Positions 42,970 through 51,609 of a DNA stretch of 64,000 bases are shown here, piece after piece. A program made the position numbers and the translations under genes. The notes under the pieces are model-generated. The model saw only the letters and a list, made by a program, of their open reading frames with translations. It had not been told where the DNA came from and did not search any database. Position 1 is the stretch's first letter. Each line of letters begins with the position of its first letter. Source of the stretch: Paenibacillus sp. J2TS4 (GTDB taxonomy: Bacteria > Bacillota > Bacilli > Paenibacillales > NBRC-103111); the NCBI RefSeq assembly GCF_018403245.1, contig NZ_BOSH01000015.1:1-64000 (forward strand), written 5' to 3'.

Positions 42970-44124
42970 ATGATTCGGTTAGAAGGGGTTAATAAAACAT
43001 ACGACGACGGATTCGTCGCGATTAAAAATCTGGACCTGGAGTTTGGTGAAGGCGGCATCAATGTGCTGATTGGTCCAAGCGGATGCGGCAAAACGACTAC
43101 AATGAAACTAATCAACCGACTGATTTATCCAAGCAAAGGCAAGGTATATATTCGGGACAAGGACATTTCTGAAATTGACCCTGTCGAATTGCGAAGAAGC
43201 ATCGGATATGTCATTCAGAACATCGGGCTATTCCCCCATATGACGATCGCCTCCAACGTAGCGGTCGTTCCCCGCTTGCTTAAATGGGATAAAGAGCGCA
43301 TCGACCGCAGAGTTGATGAACTGCTTCACCTCGTTAATCTCGATCCTGATACCTATAGAAACCGCTATCCGTCCGAATTAAGTGGCGGGCAGCAGCAACG
43401 TATTGGAGTCATTCGGGCTTTGGCCGCCGAGCCCAGCGTCATCCTGATGGATGAACCCTTCAGCGCCCTGGACCCGATCAGCCGGGAACAGCTTCAAGAT
43501 GAATTGATCCGATTGCAGCAAGAGCTGAAGAAGACTATTATCTTCGTAACCCATGATATGGACGAGGCGATCAAAATCGCCGATAACATTGTACTGATGA
43601 AGGACGGTGAAATTGTTCAGCAGGGAAGTCCGGAGCAAATTCTCAGGCGTCCAGCCAACGATTTCGTCAAAAGCTTCGTCGGTAAAAAACGGCTGCAGAA
43701 TGAAACCGACAGTCCGGATGTGCCTACGGTAGACGAAGTCATGGCCGATCAACCGGTTACCGCTTTTCCGACCCGGGGTCTGGCAGAAGCGATTAAAATC
43801 ATGGAAAGACGAAGAGTCGATTCGCTAGTCGTGGTTGATAAAAACAACGAGCTGTTAGGCCATGCCTCTATCTTCCAGGTCCTGGATCGGTTTAGAGAGG
43901 AGAACATTACCTTGGCTGATGTTATGAAGCCCTTTGAGCATGTAGTTCCTACCGGAACCTCTTTATCGGTGGCTCTTAATCTGATGAATGAGCACAATTT
44001 GCCCTATGTCCCGGTCGTTCGCAACGGCACTAAATTCGCAGGCTTGATTACTAAAGGAAGCATCGTCCGCCATATTGCCGACGTCTATACGCCTGATGAT
44101 GATGGGGAGGGGGCTGCGGGATGA
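42970..44124 (+). CDS. opuCA: OpuCA: ATPase of glycine betaine/carnitine/choline ABC importer
   Basis: 384 residues. Walker A GPSGCGKTT is near residue 36, the signature ELSGGQQQR near 140 and Walker B VILMDEP near 160. Two C-terminal CBS domains (about 255-310 and 315-370) follow, the ionic-strength/nucleotide-sensing part typical of OpuA/OpuC ATPases. It powers import of compatible solutes under osmotic stress. The order ATPase, permease, binding protein, permease is exactly opuCABCD. The gene overlaps opuCB by four bases (ATGA). GGGGTGG precedes the ATG. Together the four genes form a full transporter. Confidence 0.93.
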   Translation: MIRLEGVNKTYDDGFVAIKNLDLEFGEGGINVLIGPSGCGKTTTMKLINRLIYPSKGKVYIRDKDISEIDPVELRRSIGYVIQNIGLFPHMTIASNVAVVPRLLKWDKERIDRRVDELLHLVNLDPDTYRNRYPSELSGGQQQRIGVIRALAAEPSVILMDEPFSALDPISREQLQDELIRLQQELKKTIIFVTHDMDEAIKIADNIVLMKDGEIVQQGSPEQILRRPANDFVKSFVGKKRLQNETDSPDVPTVDEVMADQPVTAFPTRGLAEAIKIMERRRVDSLVVVDKNNELLGHASIFQVLDRFREENITLADVMKPFEHVVPTGTSLSVALNLMNEHNLPYVPVVRNGTKFAGLITKGSIVRHIADVYTPDDDGEGAAG

Positions 44125-44786
44125 ACGAATCTCTGTGGGAATTTCTAATCCATCGGCTTCCCGATATTGGCAAAGCGTTCCAGGAGCATTTGATCATCGC
44201 TTCTACAGCGATGCTATTGGGATGTCTGGTAGCTATCCCTGTCGGAGTAGGTTTGGCCGGCAATCGAATCAAGTGGATTAATTCCATCGTATTCACCGTA
44301 GCTAGTGTTCTGCAGACCGTCCCCAGCCTGGCTCTTCTCGCTTTGCTCATTCCGTTGCTTGGAATTGGTACAACACCTGCCATATTGGCACTCTTCTTGT
44401 ATTCACTCATGCCTCTTTTAAGAAACACTTATTCCGGCTTTCAGGCGGTAGATCCGGATGTTCTGGAGGCTGCGCGCGGAATGGGTTATAACACAACGCA
44501 AAGATTGTTCAAAATTCAATTGCCGCTGGCTTTTCCCTATATTATGACGGGGATAAGAGTCACTACGGTTTACATTATCAATTGGACCACTTTGGCCGCA
44601 TTAATTGGTGCGGGCGGACTCGGACAGCTTATCTTAACCGGCCTGGCCGTCAATATGAAGACAATGGTTATCACCGGGGCGTTGGTGGCGGTTTTGCTCG
44701 CCCTCTTGGTCGATTTCTTATTCGGCAAGCTGGAGCGTATCGTCTCGAATCGAATGAAGGTTCAAGTCGCGGCCGATCCCGGTTAG
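44121..44786 (+). CDS. opuCB: OpuCB: permease of compatible-solute ABC importer
   Basis: 221 residues with about five or six membrane helices. The ABC permease EAA loop is visible as EAARGMGYNTTQRLFKIQLP near residue 115. The sequence VLQTVPSLALLALLIPLLGI is typical of the ProW/OpuCB branch. It pairs with OpuCD and OpuCA to form the channel. The start overlaps the opuCA stop, so it is translationally coupled. The next gene begins 57 bases downstream. Confidence 0.93.
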   Translation: MNESLWEFLIHRLPDIGKAFQEHLIIASTAMLLGCLVAIPVGVGLAGNRIKWINSIVFTVASVLQTVPSLALLALLIPLLGIGTTPAILALFLYSLMPLLRNTYSGFQAVDPDVLEAARGMGYNTTQRLFKIQLPLAFPYIMTGIRVTTVYIINWTTLAALIGAGGLGQLILTGLAVNMKTMVITGALVAVLLALLVDFLFGKLERIVSNRMKVQVAADPG

Positions 44787-44843
44787 TTCAGAGCTTGTTA
44801 GAAGAATCGGAAGCGTATAAAAAGTTAATGACGGGGGTACCAG

Positions 44844-45740
44844 ATGAAAGCATATATAAACAAACCAGTGGGATTCCTTCTGCTGCTGGCCCTCTTGGCA
44901 GGGGTATCTGGCTGCGGCAGAGGAAACCAGATTATTATCGGTGCGCAAACGTATACCGAAGCAAAAATTATTGCCACCATGTACCAAATTCTGATCGAAG
45001 AACAAACTAATCTGCGGGTTCGTACCATGCCAGACCTCGCATCCAGTCCGGTTATCATCAATGCAATGAAGAATAACGACGTACAAATGGCAACCCTTTA
45101 CACAGGAGAAATCTTTAACAATCATTTTCCCGTACAGGAAGGCCGCGGCCGGGAGCAGGTGCTGCAGCAGGCGAAGGACGGCTTCGATGAATATTTCAAT
45201 TTCAAATGGTTTGATCCATACGGCTTTGAAAATACTTATGCCTTCACCGTGCGCCAGGCAGAGGCAGAGAAGTATCAGTTGGAGCAAATCTCTGATTTGC
45301 ACGATGTGGCTTCCACCATGCGGCTCGGAGTAGATATGTCCTGGCTGGAGCGCAGCGAAGATGGTTACAGAGCCTTCTCTGAACAATACGGAATTCAATT
45401 CGGCGAAACCTTCCCTATGGAGATTGGTCTTGTATACGAAGCAGTCGCTCATAATAACGTCGATATCGTACTGGCCTACTCCACCGATCCCCGGCTCAAG
45501 GAGTTTAACCTGACCACCTTGAAGGACGACAAGCAATTTTTTCCACCCTATGACGCTTCTCCGGTTATTAAGAAAGAAGTTCTCGAGCAGCATCCGGAAT
45601 TGAATGAAATCATCGAACAGCTCGTCGGTAAAATCGATGGGGAGACGATGACCTCATTGAATTACGAAGTCGATATCAATAAACGAAGCGAAAAAGCGGT
45701 TGCGCGTGAATTTCTGAAAGAAATCGGCCTGTTGAAGTAA
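44844..45740 (+). CDS. opuCC: OpuCC: compatible-solute-binding lipoprotein
   Basis: 298 residues, exported and lipid-anchored at C24 (lipobox VSGC). The mature part is an OpuAC-type periplasmic-binding domain, starting IIIGAQTYTEAKIIATMYQI. The substrate pocket of OpuCC/OpuBC is formed by tyrosines and a threonine; YTGEIF (residues ~88-93) and Tyr residues in DPYGFENTYAF fit this. It captures glycine betaine, carnitine or choline outside the cell and hands it to OpuCB/CD. GGGGG precedes the ATG. Broad or narrow substrate range (OpuC versus OpuB) cannot be decided. Confidence 0.92.
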   Translation: MKAYINKPVGFLLLLALLAGVSGCGRGNQIIIGAQTYTEAKIIATMYQILIEEQTNLRVRTMPDLASSPVIINAMKNNDVQMATLYTGEIFNNHFPVQEGRGREQVLQQAKDGFDEYFNFKWFDPYGFENTYAFTVRQAEAEKYQLEQISDLHDVASTMRLGVDMSWLERSEDGYRAFSEQYGIQFGETFPMEIGLVYEAVAHNNVDIVLAYSTDPRLKEFNLTTLKDDKQFFPPYDASPVIKKEVLEQHPELNEIIEQLVGKIDGETMTSLNYEVDINKRSEKAVAREFLKEIGLLK

Positions 45741-45822
45741 TGGAAATCGATGAATCTTCTTTAAGAAAGGTAGATGACCATCGGTTTCTTGTACACTTAT
45801 AATTAAAGTTAGGGGAATCGAT

Positions 45823-46452
45823 ATGGACAGATTTGTGGAGTATATCCGCGAAAACTGGGTAGATTTGTTGAGTCTGACTTACGACCATATTGTCATGGTA
45901 GTTATGGGCGTTGTTCTTGCTCTTATCGTTGGTATTCCGCTGGGAGTGGTTTGCAGCTTGAATCGCAGATGGGCGGCCCTTATTCTAGGAATCGCCAATG
46001 TCGTTCAGGTCATCCCTAGTCTGGCGCTGCTGGTCATGCTGATGATCGTTTTTGGCCTCGGCTCCCAGACGGTTATCGTCGGGCTGTTCCTCTATTCATT
46101 GCTCCCGATTATCCGCAACACGTACGTAGGATTAACCGAGATTAATTCCAGCATCACCGAAGCCGGCAAAGGAGTCGGGATGAGCCCCCTGCAAGTTCTG
46201 ATGAAGGTGCAGCTCCCCCTATCCCTGCCCTTTATTATGACGGGTGTCAGAGTAGCCGCCGTTATCGCGATCGGCGTCGCGGCTGTAGCCCCTTTTATTG
46301 GAGGAGACGGACTGGGCCGGGAAATCTATGCCGGAATTAATTACCGCAATGATTTACGGATCTATGGAGGCGCTATTCCCGCTGCTCTCTTGGCGATACT
46401 GGCCGACATCTTTCTGGGTAAACTGCAGAAGAGGGTAAAACTGGACAAATGA
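45823..46452 (+). CDS. opuCD: OpuCD: second permease of compatible-solute ABC importer
   Basis: 209 residues, homologous to OpuCB. The EAA loop is EAGKGVGMSPLQVLMKVQLP near residue 108, and NVVQVIPSLALLVMLMIVFG matches the corresponding OpuCB segment. It completes the importer. AGGGGAATCG lies upstream of the ATG. No terminator is evident before the MITE 74 bases downstream of the stop. Confidence 0.92.
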   Translation: MDRFVEYIRENWVDLLSLTYDHIVMVVMGVVLALIVGIPLGVVCSLNRRWAALILGIANVVQVIPSLALLVMLMIVFGLGSQTVIVGLFLYSLLPIIRNTYVGLTEINSSITEAGKGVGMSPLQVLMKVQLPLSLPFIMTGVRVAAVIAIGVAAVAPFIGGDGLGREIYAGINYRNDLRIYGGAIPAALLAILADIFLGKLQKRVKLDK

Positions 46453-46525
46453 CCGTTAACATTTGCCATAATGAAACTAGCTTGCTTGGGAACACGTAAA
46501 TATGTTTATATTAACATCAAATGAT

Positions 46526-46786
46526 CTATATAAATTGAACTAATGATTGAATAGTTATGAAGTGGAGAAAGAAAGATGCTTCCAGGGCGAGTTTTGGCTT
46601 TGTATTCCTACCATCCGAAGGCCCATCCATATAGAAGGGAATCTATTGGTTCGGGGTCCCCGAAAAGTACCTGGAATTGCTTCGAAGCTCGTCTTCACTT
46701 TTTGGGGAAGGAGTATGATGTTTGAAGCTTCGGAGGCACTTTCCTTCGGAACGGAATGAGGCTATTCTTTAGTTCAACATATATAG
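46526..46786. mobile_element. 261-bp MITE, copy 3
   Basis: It runs from CTATATAAATTGAACTAA to CTTTAGTTCAACATATATAG, giving imperfect terminal inverted repeats. Read as the reverse complement it matches copy 1 (11653-11913) almost along its whole length, including the internal CTTTTCGGGGACCCCGAACC and GATGGGCCTTCGGATGGTAG, and has the same length. No coding frame. Its right end lies 22 bases before the start of the zinc-ribbon gene. Confidence 0.82.
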
Positions 46787-46808
46787 ATTAAATACTGGAG
46801 GGATAACA

Positions 46809-47144
46809 ATGAAATGTCCCGTTTGTAACGATGTCCGAATGCGTGAAGTAACCAAGGATGGAGTCCTCATTGACGTGTGCCCAGACTGCAAAGGAGTATG
46901 GCTGGATCGGGGAGAATTGGAAAAGCTGATGAAGGGTGTCCATGAGCTAAAGGAAGAATATGATTACTCTTACCGGGAACGGAACGAACCGAGAGAGTTT
47001 GCCCGTCAGGACGATTATGGCGATCTCGACGAACGCCGCTCCTATCGGGAATCTTATCCGTCCAAAGATGATCACCACTACCCGAAGCATAAGAGAAAAA
47101 AGAAAAGAAATGTGTTTGATATTTTTGAAGACTTGTTTGATTAA
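46809..47144 (+). CDS. zf-TFIIB zinc-ribbon protein
   Basis: 111 residues. Four cysteines form a zinc ribbon (C3-x2-C6 and C24-x2-C27; CPVC and CPDC) with the family's WLDRGELEKLM after the second pair. The rest is highly charged, rich in Tyr, Arg and Asp, and ends in a lysine-rich stretch and NVFDIFEDLFD. Members are small zinc proteins of unknown role in many bacteria. GGAGG lies seven bases before the ATG. Because the MITE ends 22 bases upstream, its promoter must lie within or beyond the MITE. A strong terminator follows. Confidence 0.85.
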   Translation: MKCPVCNDVRMREVTKDGVLIDVCPDCKGVWLDRGELEKLMKGVHELKEEYDYSYRERNEPREFARQDDYGDLDERRSYRESYPSKDDHHYPKHKRKKKRNVFDIFEDLFD

Positions 47145-47167
47145 AAACCCGGACAAACTTGAAGCCA

Positions 47168-47204
47168 GAGGATTCCTCAACCGCAGGAATCCTCTTTTTA
47201 TTGT
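47168..47204 (+). terminator. Intrinsic terminator of the zinc-ribbon gene
   Basis: AGAGGATTCCT and AGGAATCCTCT form an 11-bp perfect stem around a CAACCGC loop and are followed by TTTTTATTG. Confidence 0.92.
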
Positions 47205-47332
47205 TTAGGCTTGTTTATAGGCAGAAGATGGCTATATACTCTTTTTTGGGGCTAGTGATATGATAATAGATAGAGATAGTTCTCCGATCAGAGCATGAAT
47301 GACGGGGCAAATGATAAAGGAGTTGGCATAAC

Positions 47333-48253
47333 ATGAGTCGGGCCAAGCTGTTTCTTAAAGCATCGCGGTTTCAAGTCGTGCCTGTCATGATCGTGCCGGT
47401 TTTGATCGGCGGCATCGGAGCCTATGCCTGGAATGGGGTCTTCGATTGGACATGGTTTGCTGTCACGCTGATAGGTGCAGTTGCACTGCATTTATTTTCT
47501 AATATGATCAATGACCTGTGGGATTACCGCAATGGCGCCGATATTGCAGCACACTCGGAAACGGGAACGATTTCCACTAATTCCGGAATGCTGACTAGCG
47601 GCGAATGGTCTGAGCGCACGTTCGCAAGATTAACCTGGAGCTTATTTGCCTTCAGTTTAATTTGCGGCATCCTGCTTATTTTCTTTCGAGGCGGCATGGT
47701 AGCCGTCTACGGCGGGATAGGCGCCTTGCTAGCTTATTTCTATGTGGCTCCTCCTATCCGTTACGGGTACAGAGGCAAGGGCTTCAGCGAAGTTTCGATC
47801 TTCATAAGCTTTGGCATCCTGCCCGTTCTGGGAAGCCACTATGTTCAAGCGCTGCAATTTGATTCCCGCGCTCTGCTAGCCTCCCTGCCCATTGGGGGAT
47901 TAACGACATTGATTCTGTTTAATCATCATTTCTTACACTGGCAAGCGGATAAACTGGCCGGCAAAAACACTCTGGTCGTTATCCTTGGGGAAAGAGGCGC
48001 CCAGAAGGTGTCGTTGGCTATTTTTGGAGCGGCCTATGCCATGCTGCTGCTGGCTGTCGCGCTTGGAGCGCTGCCCGTCTATTCGCTGATTGCGCTGATT
48101 ACAGCGAATCCGGTATTAAAGGCTTACAAACAGCTGCAAGAGCATAACCCGGCCGCCGCTTATGCACCGTTAATGAAAGCTTCCCTCTCGGCCAGTGTAA
48201 ACACCGGACTGATCATCAGCGCATCTTTGGGACTGCATGGATTTCTCCAATAG
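47333..48253 (+). CDS. UbiA-family prenyltransferase (MenA-like)
   Basis: 306 residues, about eight or nine membrane helices. The first Asp-rich motif is NDLWDYRNGAD (residues ~66-76), and a second, HWQADKLAGKNTL, stands where MenA has NNYRDYEEDRAAGK-type sequence. UbiA enzymes attach a prenyl chain to an aromatic or polar acceptor in the membrane (for example demethylmenaquinone, tocopherol or heme O pathways). The substrate is not clear because the second motif has only one Asp (HWQAD) where MenA carries more. AAAGGAG precedes the ATG. It stands alone. Confidence 0.85.
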   Translation: MSRAKLFLKASRFQVVPVMIVPVLIGGIGAYAWNGVFDWTWFAVTLIGAVALHLFSNMINDLWDYRNGADIAAHSETGTISTNSGMLTSGEWSERTFARLTWSLFAFSLICGILLIFFRGGMVAVYGGIGALLAYFYVAPPIRYGYRGKGFSEVSIFISFGILPVLGSHYVQALQFDSRALLASLPIGGLTTLILFNHHFLHWQADKLAGKNTLVVILGERGAQKVSLAIFGAAYAMLLLAVALGALPVYSLIALITANPVLKAYKQLQEHNPAAAYAPLMKASLSASVNTGLIISASLGLHGFLQ

Positions 48254-48384
48254 CAAGTATTACTCGACATCACTTGACATTACTCGGTACCATTTGACGA
48301 AATCCGATAGCATTTGTTATCTGTAAAGTATTGCGCAGATTAAGAAGATAATTTGGGTGCAGGAGGTTTAGAACCACTCAACCC

Positions 48385-48921
48385 CTACCAAAATTCTGGA
48401 TCACCAATGGAAACATAATCGGCTCCGCTCTTCAGCGCGGTTTCGATTTCTTCTTTGTAGCGGATCAATCCTCCGACAATGAGCGGGCGATTGATCCTTT
48501 TTTTCATCTCGTTGATCACTCTGGGCATCAATCCAGGCATAAGCTCCACCTTGTCGGGCTTACTGGAGGCAATCATTCGGATGGCCGTTTCAAAGGCGGC
48601 CGAATCTATCGCGAACACCCGTTGAATCGTTTTCAACCCCGCTTGCTTGGCGGCGGAAATGGCATGGCTTTTAGTGGATACGATTCCGTCCGCCTGGAAC
48701 ATTTCAGCCAAATATTGAACAGCTGAAGCATCTCTCCCAATTCCGTCGACCATTTCGATATGCACATAAACTTCCTTGTCAGACTCATGCAGACTCGCAA
48801 TAATTTCACGCAGGCTCATAATATCGCCTGACATAAGAATGACCTTGTCGACCTGGCTCTTCTTCACTTCCTCGAGCTGTTCTTTCCTGATCATGGATGC
48901 AATAATCGAATAATTTGCCAT
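48385..48921 (-). CDS. glpP: GlpP: glycerol-3-phosphate-responsive antiterminator
   Basis: 178 residues matching the GlpP family length. The TIM-barrel-like fold shows in VYVHIEMVDGIGRDASAVQY, DGIVSTKSHAISAAKQAGLK and a C-terminal YVSIGDPEFW. In Bacillus it binds glycerol-3-phosphate and then the leader RNA of glpD and glpFK, stopping termination. Neither glp gene lies in the window, so its target is elsewhere. GAAAGG upstream of the ATG is the RBS. About 430 bases upstream (48922-49353) contain no gene I can support. Confidence 0.9.
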   Translation of the reverse strand: MANYSIIASMIRKEQLEEVKKSQVDKVILMSGDIMSLREIIASLHESDKEVYVHIEMVDGIGRDASAVQYLAEMFQADGIVSTKSHAISAAKQAGLKTIQRVFAIDSAAFETAIRMIASSKPDKVELMPGLMPRVINEMKKRINRPLIVGGLIRYKEEIETALKSGADYVSIGDPEFW

Positions 48922-49353
48922 TTTGAAGTCAACCTTTCTTTTAGATAGAGTAGCGGTCTAGACTTGTCTGGATATATTCTAGCATATTCCCGTGGTTTAA
49001 GGAGTTTTACCGCTGCTTGATTTGCTATCAAGCCTCTCAACTCGTATACTAATACAGGGTCTTCCAAATTTTGTAGCATTCTTCAACATGATTTGACTTT
49101 TCTTGAAGTCTTTCAGCTGACTTAAAACTTTTTTGAATACTAGTCGTTATAAGAATTGGATAGAATTGTGAAAAACCTGTATCGCAATATTTCGAGGTGA
49201 GCGGCCGCGTTGTAAAGATACTTGAACACAAATAGAATGGAAGCCGTTCACCAAGTAGAAACTTATAAAATTCTATGATGGTCATAATTACGGCAAATCT
49301 TGCTCAGCGGGTCCGGACGACCGTTCCCTAAGAGCTTAATATGGAGGAACAGC

Positions 49354-50124
49354 ATGCTTGAGGTAAAGCAATTATTCCATACTTTTCAGAATGGCGCTGA
49401 ACAGACTCCTGTGCTGAAGAACATCAATTTTCGTGTCGCTAAAGGGGAAATGATCTCGCTGCTCGGGAGTTCCGGTTCGGGTAAATCGACCTTGCTGAAT
49501 CTTATGGCAGGGCTAATGAAGCCCACCGAAGGCTCTATACTTATTTCAGGTCAATCGATAGAAAAGATGAGCGAGAATCAATTGGCCGAATTTCGCAGAA
49601 CCCACATTGGGTTTATCTTTCAATCCTATGAGCTCATCCCCCATTTTACCGTTAGGGAGAACGTAGAACTGCCCCTGGTCTTCCATGGTGCAAGCCCGGC
49701 AGTTAGAAAAAGCAAATCCCTCACCCTGCTTAAGCAGGTAGGATTAGCTGATAAAACCGAGCTGTTCCCCTCTCAATTATCTGGCGGACAGCAGCAGCGG
49801 GTCAGCATTGCTCGTTCGCTGATCACCGAACCGGCGATTGTCTTCGCGGATGAACCGACCGGGAATCTGGATTCCAAGACGGAACAGGAAATAATCGATT
49901 TGTTAATCCAGCTTAATACCACATCCGGGATTACGTTCGTCATTGTTACCCATGAACATGAAGTCGCTATGCAGACCCAGAGGATTATTCAGTTAAAAGA
50001 CGGTGAACTGACCGAGGATATTGAAACCGCTGGACGGCCATTGATCGCAGCTCCCGACGAACCTTCAACGTTTTCTTCACCAAGAGACCATACGGGAGCA
50101 CCAGATGCAGGACAAGAGACATAG
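49354..50124 (+). CDS. MacB/LolD-type ABC transporter ATPase
   Basis: 256 residues from the ATG at 49354 (GGAGG seven bases upstream; an in-frame start at 49300 has no RBS). Walker A GSSGSGKST is near residue 41, signature LSGGQQQR near 146 and Walker B VFADEPTGNLDSKTE near 168, typical of the MacB/LolD/FtsE branch. The last ~40 residues extend beyond the usual domain (PDEPSTFSSPRDHTGAPDAG). It powers the FtsX-like permease encoded next. The three genes (ATPase, permease, adaptor) form an operon that probably exports peptides or antimicrobials, or senses envelope damage. Confidence 0.9.
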   Translation: MLEVKQLFHTFQNGAEQTPVLKNINFRVAKGEMISLLGSSGSGKSTLLNLMAGLMKPTEGSILISGQSIEKMSENQLAEFRRTHIGFIFQSYELIPHFTVRENVELPLVFHGASPAVRKSKSLTLLKQVGLADKTELFPSQLSGGQQQRVSIARSLITEPAIVFADEPTGNLDSKTEQEIIDLLIQLNTTSGITFVIVTHEHEVAMQTQRIIQLKDGELTEDIETAGRPLIAAPDEPSTFSSPRDHTGAPDAGQET

Positions 50125-50164
50125 CATCCATGGATGCTATAAGTAAAGGGCAGGGGTAGGGATT

Positions 50165-51511
50165 ATGAGAATCACCGATTATTTAAAATTAGGTTGGGAC
50201 CAGCTTAAGCGGCGCCTGGTCGTCACTATGCTTTGCGTTATGGGCATAGCTATCGGTTCGTCCTCTATTATCGTTGCGCTGGCGTTTGGAGAATCGGTGA
50301 CCCAATTCAGCGAACAGCGCATCGGTTTTTATTTGAAGACGGATGAAATTCAAATTTCCCCCGGACAAGATTCCCGTGATTCCAACGAGAATGCGCGGTC
50401 TGTCTCTTCACTCGGGGTCAATGACATTTCCAGGCAAAAGATAGACATTATTCGTTCGCTGCCGCACGTCGTCAGTATCGCCCCCTTCACCCGGCTTCAG
50501 CATTTCAGCTTTAATGTGGATACTACCAAGAGAGGATCCTTGGAGCTGATAGCTACCGATTTGGGAGCAATGAAAGATTTTGGATTCGAGCTGCAGCAGG
50601 GAGGCTATCAGGATCTCAATAACGCCATCATATTAAGCTACGGAGCCACCGTCGACTTATACGATGAACGAACCGCGGCCATTCGCAGATTGAAGGCCGG
50701 ACAATCCCCCGCCTTTAGCGAGGATGAGCCTCCCATCCCCTATCCGCTCTATCAGAAAACGATTGTGCTGGAATACCACAACGAGCGAGACGATGGGACA
50801 TTGCAAACTACTTCTTTTCCGGTCAGGGTCATTGGTGTCCTCAAGAAGCCGGAAGGGATACCTGATTATGCCATACGCTACGACCGGGCAGCCTACATCT
50901 CTCTCGAGCTTGGAGAAAGAATTCAGGAAATGATGAAGCAGACCGGGCGAAAGGATCTGTATTTCGAGAAAAGTGTCAAGGTGAAGGTTGACTCTGTCGA
51001 TCATGTGCAGCAAACAGAAGAGCTCATCCAGAAGCTTAAATTAAACACACAATCGAATCTGCGCCAGCGGGAATCGATGCAGCAGGAATTCGTCATCGTC
51101 CGCCTCATCTTTGGCGGCATCGGCCTGTTCATTCTGTTCGTGGCCTCCATTTCCATTATTGTGGCCATGACCATGTCCACCTATCAGCGCAGACGCCAAA
51201 TCGGCATTATGAAGGTGCTGGGCTCTAATTTAAAACAAATTAGAAATATGTTTATCGTAGAGTCTACGCTGTTAGGATTGTTGGGAGGAGTAGCCGGAAT
51301 CATCCTATCCTATTGGGTCATATGGACGATTAATATCGTCATCCAGAAGTTCTCGGAAGGCAATTCCGGAGGCGGGGATTTATTGTTCATCAGCTTCTGG
51401 GTTCTACCGGTCGGTCTGTTCTTTGCCGTGCTGACCGGAGTTATGTCCGGAATCTTCCCCGCTATCAAAGCATCCCGAACCGATGCGCTGACGGCGATCA
51501 AGAGGGAATAA
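50165..51511 (+). CDS. MacB-type ABC permease (FtsX-like, with MacB core domain)
   Basis: 448 residues with four membrane helices: one at about 20-42 and three at the C-terminus (FGGIGLFILFVASISIIVAM, ESTLLGLLGGVAGIILSYWV, FWVLPVGLFFAVLTGVMSGI). The large extracytoplasmic domain between helices 1 and 2 is the MacB_PCD region. Motifs like YQRRRQIGIMKVLGSNLKQI and the ending IKASRTDALTAIKRE are diagnostic of MacB/FtsX permeases. GGGTAGGG lies upstream of the ATG. It transmits ATPase power to the outside domain; the cargo is unknown. Confidence 0.9.
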   Translation: MRITDYLKLGWDQLKRRLVVTMLCVMGIAIGSSSIIVALAFGESVTQFSEQRIGFYLKTDEIQISPGQDSRDSNENARSVSSLGVNDISRQKIDIIRSLPHVVSIAPFTRLQHFSFNVDTTKRGSLELIATDLGAMKDFGFELQQGGYQDLNNAIILSYGATVDLYDERTAAIRRLKAGQSPAFSEDEPPIPYPLYQKTIVLEYHNERDDGTLQTTSFPVRVIGVLKKPEGIPDYAIRYDRAAYISLELGERIQEMMKQTGRKDLYFEKSVKVKVDSVDHVQQTEELIQKLKLNTQSNLRQRESMQQEFVIVRLIFGGIGLFILFVASISIIVAMTMSTYQRRRQIGIMKVLGSNLKQIRNMFIVESTLLGLLGGVAGIILSYWVIWTINIVIQKFSEGNSGGGDLLFISFWVLPVGLFFAVLTGVMSGIFPAIKASRTDALTAIKRE

Positions 51512-51609
51512 GCGTTACGGGCATAGCGAACCGTACGTTCAGGGCAGCATGGTTCATAGATGACATCACTACATAAAGAATTATGCTTCATCATGCTTAG
51601 GAGGTATGA

